64,000 bases of DNA from Progne subis subis (Eukaryota; Chordata; Aves; Passeriformes; Hirundinidae), in assembly GCA_022316685.1 (NCBI GenBank), contig JAKJHU010000256.1, forward strand, positions 1 to 64,000, read 5' to 3'. Position numbers and translations under genes: made by a program. The notes below the pieces were generated by a model. It made no database searches and was not told the DNA's origin. It worked only from the letters and a program-made list of their open reading frames with translations. Of this stretch, positions 54,830 through 64,000 are shown in pieces. The number at the start of each line of letters is the position of its first letter. Position 1 is the stretch's first letter.

Positions 54830-56420
54830 TACTTACACCTCATTGATTATTTAGGGATCATTTGTCAATATGGTACTGCTATGGCAGGTTTGTCTACCCT
54901 GCCTACAAATCTCTCTAGTGCAAAAACCGTATTCTGACATAGGTAAAACTCACTTCTTCACCCCCACTCAGCTTCAAAAATGCCCCCCATAACAGAAACA
55001 GAGCAATAAATGCATGTTTTCTGAATGTTCTGCAGTCTGCAGGAACTTTCTTCACGCCAATGGACAAGAACCTGGGTATTTGCTCAGATGACACAGACAA
55101 GAGTGTTTGTACTGTCACTGTCCATTGCCTCCAGGAGGAAGCCTCGCTACTGCTCCCTTTCCTTTTCTCAATCAAGCCTCCTCAGTGGTCAATGCAATTC
55201 CTGTGTAGAGCAAGGGAAAGGATTTTTCCGGTAAATTTGTAGGGCCAGGATAACAAACCAAGACTACCACCTCACATCACCACATATTTCAACAGAAGAA
55301 AGAACTGGTTTGAACATTCTGAATGAATTATTAAACTCCTGCTTCAATTCATTATTGACATTGTTTTCCAACCCTTACAGTCATTGACAATCCTTAATCT
55401 TCATCCAGAAATGTGTTTCTTCCCTCTCCCTTACCTGGCAAAGGCAGTTCCAATCTCCCTCCTACTCAAATGTGTTTTTCTTTGATATTCCACACAAAAA
55501 TCAGAAGAGAATGGAAACATGAACACCATCAACCCACTATTTTAAAAGAACTGAGATGGCTTCTTTCATCAATAAATACCATTACCTTCTTGGTCTTGAT
55601 TTGTGCTGGGTCTTTTTCTTGGCTTCTTTGTTGGTTTGTTGGTTGGTTTGATGGTGTGGGCTTCTTTTTCCTCTCCAGTGGCTTAGCACCAAAGAGGAGA
55701 TTTCCTGGCTTTAGGCCACCTCTGTAAGAACCCCATCCGGATTAGTTGGACACCAAGTTTAGAAACAATTTCAACCTACAGAAAATTCCATCTGGAATCA
55801 CCGTGGCATTAAACTAGGAAGATATGTAAACAATGAATTCAGCCTCATTGTTACATTTCTTGGAGGCTGGGGAAGGAAACTTAACCAAAGACATGACAGG
55901 TTTCAAGGCTCAGACCCTCTGATGCTGAAATAACCCCACAATAAATGGTCCTTTGGAAGATGTTTCATTTTTGAAAGCCATACCTAGAGATGGCAGTAAT
56001 AGCGTGGATAAGAAGGTAGTGCAGAGAACACTGGAAGAGCATTTAGCTAAACAGATGTCAGAATCCAATGCTCTCTCAGCACATTCTATGAAGCATTCCA
56101 CACATGGAAGGTGCCAGCACTAATATCAACTTGACTCATTTGAAGGTGGTTGATACTACATGGGATTTCTGATTTTACATAATGGTCCAAAAAAGCACAA
56201 TCAAAATAGAAATGACTGTTAGCAAAATACAGCAATTGCAAGACCCAGTTGAGATCCCAGTGGGACTCCCATGACTTTTCTCTGTAGCCTACTCAGCAGC
56301 ACAACTCTGAGGCACTTCTGTCTCTGGGAGGACAGGCCAGCTGAAGCAATGGTTGAAAGCAGCTGAAGGCCATTGCTCTCTTGCAAATTCTTTCCTAGTT
56401 TTCTGGATTTGATGCTCTGC
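54830..56420. other. Noncoding, no recognised feature
   Basis: This unique-looking, moderately A/T-rich sequence contains no domain-bearing frame, LTR end or RNA gene that I could identify. Short open frames, e.g. at 55413-55727, are low in information. Confidence 0.4.
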
Positions 56421-56425
56421 ATTCA

Positions 56426-56800
56426 TTGTGTCGCACATTCCCTCCTCCTGTGCTGGGCTGGCTAATCAATCACGAAGCAGGGGACCTTGGATCATGCCAG
56501 AGGGTCACAGAGACCTGATGAAGACTCTCCTGACTTCATCCTTTGAGACCACTGACCCAATTCGAGAGAAGAATTGCACACGTGTGAAGGACTAATAGCC
56601 TCATTTTAATACAGAGCGGGGATGGGATGTGCTGGGGTTATGCATATGTATTGTATGTAAGATCTAGGAAAATAATAGAGGGCAAAGAACCTTGTTCAGG
56701 GCAGCCACGCCTTTGGGAGATGACTCCCGTGCCAGCCGCCGGTGAATAAACATACCACTTTCGAACTTCAATTAGTTAGAGGGTTTTGTCCGTGACTATA
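56426..56800 (+). mobile_element. LTR related to the one at 1930-2572
   Basis: It ends with a GGTGAATAAACATACC segment and GTTAGAGGGTTTTGTCC, shared in type with 2500-2565. The start near 56426 is uncertain and no target duplication was found. From 56800 to 57115 I see nothing recognisable. Confidence 0.5.
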
Positions 56801-57119
56801 TCGGTTTTCAATGACTCAAGGAAATCTGACTTAGCGCTCCTGACCTAGTGGAGCAATACAGAAAAATGTAAGACAAGACAACACAGATCTAAGTTAGACA
56901 AAATCCTTCCCTTGAAATCAAGGTCAGGTTTTGGTCCGTTTTCTGATGAGATAAAATGAGGGATTTTTTTGTTTTGCAACAGCTGAGTTGCCAGAGCCTG
57001 CATTTCCGCTGAGCTTAAAGATCATCTCTTGAGCATGCCACTCATGGGAGCCTAGCACATGAAAACTGTTATAAATGACTCAAAATCCGGGCAGGAATGA
57101 GTAAATAAAATTTAATTTG

Positions 57120-58280
57120 AAGCCATGAGAAGTCACAAAGCAAAGGGGGGAACAGCACTGGGAGCTTGATGGGACGCCTGCCCACCAGAGGCTCCACTCA
57201 CAAAGTGGCAGTGAGAGGGGCAGTGGAGAGAGACTTGTGGGGACCCTGCGGGGGGACCATGATTCGGGAGGGGACAGAACGGGCCCCAGGATGGATCGGG
57301 AATGGGGACCCCCGTGTGTCCCTCCTGTGTCACCCCACTCTGGGGACTCCTTGGGAGGCACCTGAACCCCAGCACAGCACCCAGCCAACACCAAAAGGCG
57401 CCTGGGTGCCCTGAAGCTGCCAGGGGAATTTGGGGAGGGGGCGCAGGGGGGTGCCCAAGCCAGGCCCAGAGTCCAGCACTGCTCCAGCACCATCTTGGGG
57501 ATTAGAAAGGAGGAGGAGTGGGACCCTTCTCAAAGCAATTTGGGGCTTCTAGCCCCCTCTTCTTCCCTGCTCTTTCACCCCTTCCCCTCTGCTCCCCAGT
57601 CCACCAGCCCTGTCCCCCATGCTTGGTTTTGGAGGTTCCAGGCCCCTCCTGCTCAGTCTGAGGTCCCATCCCACTTTCCCTCAATTCAGGCACCTCCTGA
57701 CAGCTCTTTCCTGGGAGGAGCCCTTAGTTTGGGATTTTTGGGGTGCAGTTCTGGAGGGGGACAGCTCTGTTTGGCTTTCCCCTCCCTGCTGTGGCCTCTC
57801 AGCTGCCCCCAATGCCCTGGGGCTGCTGGGACTTCCCTCCTGGGGACAAGGACCTTCATTCCCTTCCAGGAGCCCAATGCCCACCTGGGGGTCCAGCTCA
57901 GGGGCCTTGAGCAGCTGCCCCACAACCTCTGCCAGAGTCTCCCAGCTTTGGGGTCCCCAAATCCCTCAGCAAGCCCCAAGTCCCTCCCAGGAACCCTCAA
58001 CTCCCTCAAACCCAGCATCCCCCACAGCCCCTGCAAGTTCCCCCCATGGCACCGGCCATGGCCATGTCCCCACAGGTCACTGGCCGTGTCCCACCATGTC
58101 CTCACCCGTGGCTGTCTCCCCACCACAAATCCATCCCTGTCATTGTCCCCCACATCTCCAGCTGTGCCCATTTCCCCTCATGTCCCCATGAATGGCCACA
58201 TCCCTGGCCATGTCCATGTGTCCCCATGTCACTCTCCATGTCTATGTCCCCCATGTCCTCACCCATGTCCCAGTTCAATC
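57120..58280 (+). pseudogene. Duplicated MHC class II beta 3' region with minisatellite
   Basis: This is an inverted copy of about 13520-14560, including the 3' region of the class II beta pseudogene and the GGACATGG array (58040-58262 here). No class II exon is included; similarity stops near 57200. The 345-codon frame across it is a composition artefact. Confidence 0.6.
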
Positions 58281-58282
58281 TC

Positions 58283-58934
58283 TTTATTTTTACCACAATG
58301 TTGGACATTTACAGTGATGAAGAGAAATGAAAAACAAATCAAGGTCAAAGAAAAAGGATTGTTGTCTCTGTGCCAGCTGAGGATCCATGTGCCTGGCTGG
58401 GAGGGAAGAACCTTTTTTGGAGGAGTTTTCACCCCACTGTCTCCAAAATCTTGGTTCCTGCACTTGATCTTCACTATTTGGCTGTGCAAGCCACACTTGG
58501 GCAACAGGAAATCAAAATCGTGGAATTCCTGAGATTGGAAAAGACCTCCAAGACCATCCAATATTCCTTGATGCCACCAGATGATAGGATTGAACGCAAA
58601 AGATTTTCTGGGGTTGAAAGTCAACAAATCCGCTCTGCCCAAGGAATTCCCAATGTTGGTCTGTGTCCCAATGGATGTTCCTACCCCTGCATTGATCCAG
58701 GTGCCCACAGGGAGCCAGGAAGATGTGGAGCATCCCAGCCAGGTGTCTTCCCAACATGGATCAGCAGGACCACGGATCAGCAGGGCTCTGCCCAACGGGG
58801 GTCACTGGAGTGGATCCAAGTGGATCCAAGGCCGATCCTCCCATGGGGGATGGAGCTGGAGCAGCGCACGAAGCTCTTCCTGCTCTCGGGGCACTCGCAG
58901 CGCTTCCCTTAGCGGTGCCTCCGTTGGTTTTTGG
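58283..58934 (-). other. 3' UTR of zinc-finger copy B
   Basis: This is the reverse counterpart of 12903-13511. It has the poly(A) signal at 58288-58283 (minus strand), the decayed ninth finger at about 58830-58905 and the ancestral stop at 58911-58909. A CR1-tail-like scrap lies near 58525-58600. Confidence 0.5.
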
Positions 58935-59732
58935 TCAAGTTAGAATTGATTGAGAAGCTCTTCCCACACTCAGGACACTTGTAGGGCCTCTCACGGTGTG
59001 GATGCGCTGGTGCCTGATGAGGTTTGAGTTGCGCTTGAAGCCCTTCCCGCAGTCGGGGCAGCGGAAGGGCCTCTCCTCTGTGTGACTCCGCTGATGTACG
59101 AGGAGTTCAGAGCTGGTGTGAAACCTCTTCCCACACTCAGGACACTCGTAGGGCCTCTCCCCAGTGTGGATGCGCTGGTGATACCTCAGGCTGGAGCTCT
59201 GTCCAAAGCCCTTCCCACATTCCAGGCAGGTGTAGAGCCCTTCCCCAGTGTGGATCACCTGGTGCTGGATCAGGCTGTAGCTGTTTCTGAAGCTCTTCCC
59301 ACATTCCCCACACTTGTAGGGCTTCTCCCCAGTGTGGATCACCTGGTGTAGCCTCAGGTTGGAGCTACACCTGAAGCTGTTCCCACACTCCCCACACTCA
59401 TAGGGCCGTTCCCCTGTGTGGATCCTCTTGTGCTGGATCAGACTGGAGCTCCGGCTGAAGCTCTTCCCACATTCCCCACACTCATAGGGCCGTTCCCCGG
59501 TGTGGATGCTCTTGTGCTGGATCAGGTGGGATCTCCGGCTGAAACCCTTCCCACATTCCAAGCACTTGTGGGGCTTCTCCCCTCCAGGAGGCTTCTCCAC
59601 CAGCTCTGAGCTCTGGCTGGATCTCCGGCCGCCCTCCTGGCACAGGGGGGGTCTTTGCTCCTCGCAGCTCCCTGCACTGGGTTTGCAGCCCCTCCTCGCG
59701 CGGCATCTCCGGGGCTTTGCCTCCTCCTCCAT
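58935..59732 (-). pseudogene. C2H2 zinc-finger gene, copy B (7 fingers + frameshift)
   Basis: It starts at ATG 59732 (MEEEAKPRR). Seven complete C2H2 fingers are in frame. In the linker after the seventh (about 58997) one base is missing, so the eighth finger is read out of frame and the protein ends 20 residues later at 58935 (…ASQSILT). The eighth finger's codons are still present to 58911. Fingers correspond one to one with copy A but differ at DNA-contact positions, e.g. finger 1 SRRSHLIQH here and SWRRSLIRH in A. A protein with seven fingers could still bind DNA, so loss of function is not certain. Confidence 0.8.
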
Positions 59733-60049
59733 CCGGCCACTCCTTGGGAATGAAAAATCCTGGTTTGGGGAGAAAACAAGAGGAGAGTGCCTTACGCTGG
59801 GGGTTCTTCCTTGGACAAGTTCAACTCAGGAAGTCATTGGCAATGTAAGAATTGCCACATTGGTCTGTAAGAACCTCCAAAAGAAGATTGATCCCTAAAG
59901 TGCTCCAAACATCAAGATTCAGCCAAAACCTCTTCTAAAAGATTCAGCACCTTGTAAAAACCCAAAGCATCAACATTTAGCTCAATCAAGCTCAGAAACA
60001 CCAAGATTCACTCCCATGAAAATCATGGATTCCCCTCCCCAGTCACCTG

Positions 60050-60591
60050 CTGCATGTGGGGAGGGAAACACTCCTGGGGCTGGGGGGAGGCTGCAGATAC
60101 AGGGAGGGCTGGAACCTTGTGCTGCCTCCTCTTCCTGCTCCTCACACTCCTGTGTCCCTACTCTTCCTCACACTCCTCTTCCTCCCACTATTCCTCTTTC
60201 TCCTGCACAATCTCACCTTCTCCTCCCATGTGCATCAACATTTTGTTCTTCAACCCTGCTTCTCCTTCCCTTCTCCTCCTGCCCCCAGGCCCAGCACCAC
60301 TGCCGGCTCCCTCTTCCCCCCAAACCCACAGCATCCCACCGCAGGGGCAGGGATGGAGCTGGGGCAGGTTGGGCTGGGGCAGCGCTGGGCTCTCGGCCGC
60401 TCCCGCCCGCACTCGGTCCCCGCTGCAGCTGCTCCCGCCAGGACAGCGCGGGGGGGCCCGGCCTTGGCACTCCCCCCTCCCACCTCCCCAAATTCCCCTC
60501 ACGGGGGTGCCCCATGCTCTAGGGGGAATGTCCCGCAAACGGGGCACCCCCAGCAAAGGAAGAACAGCAAAGTGTCTTTACAAACACACGC
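60050..60591 (-). promoter_or_regulatory. Promoter and 5' exon region of zinc-finger copy B
   Basis: This is an inverted copy of 11177-11726, with the GC-rich promoter patch at about 60350-60500 and the 5' exon ending near 60047. Confidence 0.5.
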
Positions 60592-61044
60592 TGTCAAGCT
60601 GCTTGGGGATAGGGCCAGGCACTTGGACATAAGGAAGGCACAGAAGAAGCCATGAGCTCCAGAAAATGTTATCAACTGACCACACAGACTGCTGCTCAGC
60701 CAAGGGCCTGATAAATTCATGAACTTCGAGAAGAAAAACAAAGACTTCACAGAGCTGTGAATACCATTACCTGGGCAGAAGTGGGTGCATCAAAAGGGGG
60801 GTATGTAGTAGGGGGATGGGGAAGTCTGTACCTCTCAAATACTTCAGCCAATGGGGAAAGGGAGAGAGAGAAGTAGCCAGGAAAATTAGGAGGCGAAGGA
60901 GGCTGCATCCAACAACAATTGGAGAGGCCCCATGGGAAATGTCCAATGGCCTCTCCATTTTTTTTATGAATAAAATTACTTTTACAGGACTCCTCTGTCT
61001 TCTTTGTGGACACAAACCTCAGGTGATGTCAAGTTTTCCACACA
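60592..61044 (+). mobile_element. 5' LTR of ERV copy B
   Basis: It runs from TGTCAAGCTGC to TTTTCCACACA, with AATAAA near 60968. The primer-binding-like CCTTGGGGCTCCTCTGG follows. Confidence 0.7.
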
Positions 61045-61668
61045 CCTTGGGGCTCCTCTGGAATTCCTTCCACCGTCTGGGACAAGTGGGCAGTGAGTGG
61101 AGCTGAAGGTGCCTCACCCAGTTTGGGTGATGGGCTCCCTTGGGTGGCGGCGGCACCGGGGATTGATTGGGTACCCGCGAGTGTCCAGGAGACAGACGAG
61201 TGACAGATCAGGGGGGCTGTGAAGAGTCACCAGGGAGAGAGCACTGAACATCTCATCAGTGAGGACACTGGCATCTTCAGGGAGCAAACATGGCAGGGAA
61301 CACATGCAGGGTGGAAAAGGGAAAGCCAGGAAAGCGTCCTGGCCAAAGGGATGATGATCCCAAAATATCTCAGAAGGGTCCCTTGGGAGAATGCTGAGGC
61401 AGTTTGCACATTCTCCCAGAGGTAATTTAAGGACATGGACACCCAGAGGGGCAATAAGGGAAGTCAAGAAGGGATTTAGACAACCAGGAATGGATGGTGT
61501 TGGTGGGCTGGGAAGGGTTAGGGTGAAGGCGAGTGTGCAGGAATAGGGTTAAGGCAAGAAGCAGCAGGAGGAATCTCTGTGGTAGGAAGAAGGATGACAG
61601 AAAAGAGGAGGAAGAGAAAAATACTGAGGAGACTGGGATGATTTTCAGGAGGGTCTTATCCTCTAAAT

Positions 61669-62631
61669 TTGCCAGCTGACGCAGATCCTTTGTATCCCTG
61701 GTTTCCAGGACAGGGAAACAAGGAGGTCAGGATGTCAGGGGGTTTCTCTATGCTGGGGAGCAGCAGGAGCGGGCGCAGAGGTGCGGCACCGGGAGCACGG
61801 GCTGGGGGCCTGTGGGGAGCTGCGGGGCTGGGCCGGGGCTGTGGGGCAGCCGGGGCTCAGCGCCGGGCGCTGCCTGACCCCACCACCCCCGGGCAGGGCC
61901 GGCAGTGGCCCCCGGCCCCCAGGAGGCTGCGGGACGCCCCGGCCGCTGCCCGGCCCCGTGGAGCTGCCGGCCCTGCCCGCCGGGGGAGCCGCCTTTGGAC
62001 ACTGCGGCAGGACAGGCACCGCCTCTGGCATACGGGCTGGGGAGGGCAGGGCGAGCACAAGGACCAGGAGCAGGAAGGAACAGCTGGGAAATGTGGGTTA
62101 TTCCTGCAAGGATCAAGATCCTCTTTGAAGGATTTTCTTTGGGTCACTGCAAGAAAGGAATGCCCTTGCAGAGAGCTCAGCAGCTGTCAGAGGATGAGCA
62201 CCCACAGGCAGTCAGGGGGGCTGCAGCAGTGGCACAAGAAGCCCCTGGAGCAGTTGGTCACAAATGCACAGCAGGTGAATGCAAGAAGGGGTGAGGAAAA
62301 GGCCAAGGTGAAGCCAAAGGCCATGGCAGAGTTTCTACAGCCCCTGAGGGATGAACCCCAGGACCCAAGGGGGCCCCAGCACCCAGGGGACGGGCTCGGC
62401 CACAAGCACCTGGCAGAGGCATTGCCATTGCTAGTGCTGGGGTACCTTTGTGTCAAATGCCTGACACGGCCGATGCTGAAGGGAACCCAGAAGCGTGGGC
62501 AGCCCCAGGGAAATAGGGAAAATCAGACACCCAGCCTCTCCAAATTACTCTCAAGCAACCAGGACAAGCAGTGTCTAAAAGCAATACCCTATTCCAAGGG
62601 AGGGAAGGAAGGGCTCACAGCCTGGCATTGA
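61669..62631 (+). CDS. gag: 320-codon open frame in the gag position, copy B
   Basis: The frame is open from a TTG codon at 61669 (no ATG at its start) to 62631. The first half is arginine/glycine/alanine/proline-rich from a GC-rich core (61750-62040). The second half is charged and helix-like (QQWHKKPLEQLVT, EEKAKVKPKAMAEFLQPL) and contains a weak YLCVKCL. No knuckle or major-homology region is seen. Position between leader and RT argues for gag, but the composition is odd for a retrovirus. Copies A and D carry shifted versions. Confidence 0.45.
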   Translation: MPADADPLYPWFPGQGNKEVRMSGGFSMLGSSRSGRRGAAPGARAGGLWGAAGLGRGCGAAGAQRRALPDPTTPGQGRQWPPAPRRLRDAPAAARPRGAAGPARRGSRLWTLRQDRHRLWHTGWGGQGEHKDQEQEGTAGKCGLFLQGSRSSLKDFLWVTARKECPCRELSSCQRMSTHRQSGGLQQWHKKPLEQLVTNAQQVNARRGEEKAKVKPKAMAEFLQPLRDEPQDPRGPQHPGDGLGHKHLAEALPLLVLGYLCVKCLTRPMLKGTQKRGQPQGNRENQTPSLSKLLSSNQDKQCLKAIPYSKGGKEGLTAWH

Positions 62632-62639
62632 GCCCCTCT

Positions 62640-64000
62640 TAAAGGCAGGGCTTTTGGAGCCTGGCATCTCTCCCTGGAATGCTCCAATGCTGCCAATCAA
62701 GAACCCAGATGGAATCTATAGAATGCTGCAGGACCTAAGAAGAAGAAATGAGATTATTAAACCGAGGCACCCCACAGTCTCAGATCCTTACACCATCTGC
62801 AACCAGGTTCCCTCCTCACACTGCTACCATTCAGCACTTGATGGAAAAGATGCTTTCTGGGGATGCCCACTTACACAGGATGCTGAACAGGAGTTGGCCT
62901 TTGAGCGGGAACAACAGGAACACGAGAATATGATAAAGACATGGATGGTTCCTCTGCAGGGAGGCACAGAAGCACCAGCCTTATTCAGGCCAGCCTTGCA
63001 GAAAATATCCAAAGAATTCACCTCACCCCCAGGAACTGAGTTAATGCAGGATGTGGATTAGTTGCTTCAATCAGGAGGACAATTAGAGGTGGTAGAAGCA
63101 GCCTCTGTGAAATGGCTTGATTTTCAGGCTAAAAAGCATCTTGGAGTATCTAGAAAATATAGAGAAAATGGTGGAGAAAAAGGTTAAATACTTGGGATAT
63201 ATTTTGACTGAAGGTTTGTGGTGTATTGACCCAGAAAGGGTCAGGGCAATCTCAGAAGTAACGTCACTCAGGACTAAAAAGGAGCTGAGAGAATTCTGAC
63301 GATTAATAGGAAATTGCAGGACCTGGATTGAGGATTCTCTGCTCTAGCCGGAACGTTGTATGACTTTCTAACCCCAGACAGCCTCAGTGTTATGGTATGG
63401 ACATGAGAAAGAGAACTAAACTTGAGAAAATTAAAAAAACCCAAACTGATTGATGCCCCAGCCATGGCTCTTCCACACTCAGAAAAGGAGCTGGAATTGT
63501 ATGTGAATGTTAAACAGGGCCATGCCAAAGGAATCCTTGTGCTACAATATTTAACCCACTGGCCAGAGTGGCCCCCTCATTGTCTGCACAATTGTGCAGC
63601 CACAGCTCTAAGGGGACCTGAGGCCTGAACACTGACAGCACAAGGAGCTCCTGTTGTTCAAGTCTGGCATCAAGTTCAAGCTTTGATAACCAAAAGAGCC
63701 GTGCTCCGTTATTACAGTATGAAACTTGTTCAGTGGCACAGGAGGATGCAGAATTGAGGACAGGGGAAGGCTTTAACCCAGCCTCCTGTTTCAACAGCCT
63801 GGACAGGGGGCTGGCAAGAAACCCAGGACTGCATTCAAGTGACAGAGCTCCAGACCCAGCCTAGCAGAGATTTAGGAGACATTCCCTGGCCTGAGGGAGA
63901 AAATCTGGCTATGGATGGGTCTTCAAGGGCAGGAGAAGGGAAAAGAGTTACAAGACAGGCTGTTATTTAGGAAAGGGAATTCAGACAAAGCTCAGGTTAC
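62640..64000 (+). pseudogene. pol: pol remnant of ERV copy B (RT to RNase H)
   Basis: The frame 62654-63061 holds the RT start (SPWNAPMLP, YRMLQDLRR, LDGKDAF). The end of RT (KYLGYILTEG, about 63185-63300) and the connection (KELELYVNVKQGHAKG) follow in other frames, and RNase H begins near 63900 (LAMDGSSRAGEGKR). Several shifts, stops and a probable deletion of the palm segment are present. The window ends inside RNase H. Confidence 0.75.

Larger units (their letters stand above)
60592..64000 (+). mobile_element. Gamma-like ERV, copy B (runs off the window)
   Basis: The order is 5' LTR 60592-61044, Pro-like primer site, leader, gag region with a 320-codon open frame, and pol from about 62640 through RNase H at the window edge. 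It is a duplicate of copy A in opposite orientation. It lacks the LTR inserted at 7767-8410 in A, so that insertion happened after the duplication. Confidence 0.75.

Noticed and set aside
54725..54937. 70-codon Tyr/Ile-rich frame
   Set aside because: It is encoded by a TATA/ACATAT simple repeat.

Overview
This window looks like songbird (passerine) DNA from an MHC class II-linked region rich in repeats and retroviruses. The evidence is a broken MHC class II beta gene with bird-type exons 2-4, a CR1 LINE, three copies of one tandem C2H2 zinc-finger gene, and several avian-type endogenous retroviruses (ERVs). Many introns and intergenic stretches are G/C-skewed minisatellites. No prokaryotic genes, CRISPR arrays or tRNA/rRNA genes were seen.

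Layout. 1-5.8 kb: an LTR scrap, a frameshifted gene of an unnamed family (minus strand, start MEPRE), an LTR, long minisatellites and a CpG island with inverted CCAAT boxes. 6.0-11.2 kb: a decayed gammaretrovirus-like ERV on the minus strand (copy A). 11.2-13.5 kb: zinc-finger gene A, intact with 8 fingers. 13.5-16.4 kb: an MHC class II beta pseudogene (minus), with an X-X2-Y promoter module lying in the opposite direction in its intron 2. 16.7-19.5 kb: a second, inverted zinc-finger plus ERV block (copy C, nonsense mutated). 19.5-29.0 kb: ERV1, a 9.5 kb betaretrovirus-like provirus (minus) with broken gag/pro/pol but a long env frame. 29.0-34.3 kb: CR1, a sense env-LTR piece (E), and another decayed gamma-like ERV (D). 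34.3-42.1 kb: ERV2, a young provirus with matching LTRs and a perfect 6-bp target duplication, inserted into the LTR of D. 43.1-54.5 kb: a five-exon host gene whose fourth intron holds ERV3. 44.9-52.9 kb: ERV3, with a perfect 6-bp duplication and gag, pro and pol all in one reading frame. 54.6-57.1 kb: simple repeats and an LTR. 57.1-64.0 kb: an inverted copy of the 8.4-14.5 kb block (class II beta 3' region, zinc-finger gene B, gamma ERV copy B running off the window).

How it fits together. The zinc-finger gene and the gamma ERV next to it were duplicated together: the same junction of host DNA and LTR appears in A, B and C. The class II beta pseudogene sits between inverted copies A and C, and its exon 1 side is replaced by copy C. 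The most unusual items are the single-frame gag-pro-pol of ERV3; the AUG-less, cysteine-rich 206-codon frame between pol and env of ERV2, together with its alpharetrovirus-like primer site on a betaretrovirus-like body; and the class II promoter module pointing the wrong way.

Limits: everything here is read by eye. Family names rest on recognised motifs, not on searches. Many reading frames discussed begin at non-AUG codons, which is stated where it matters.
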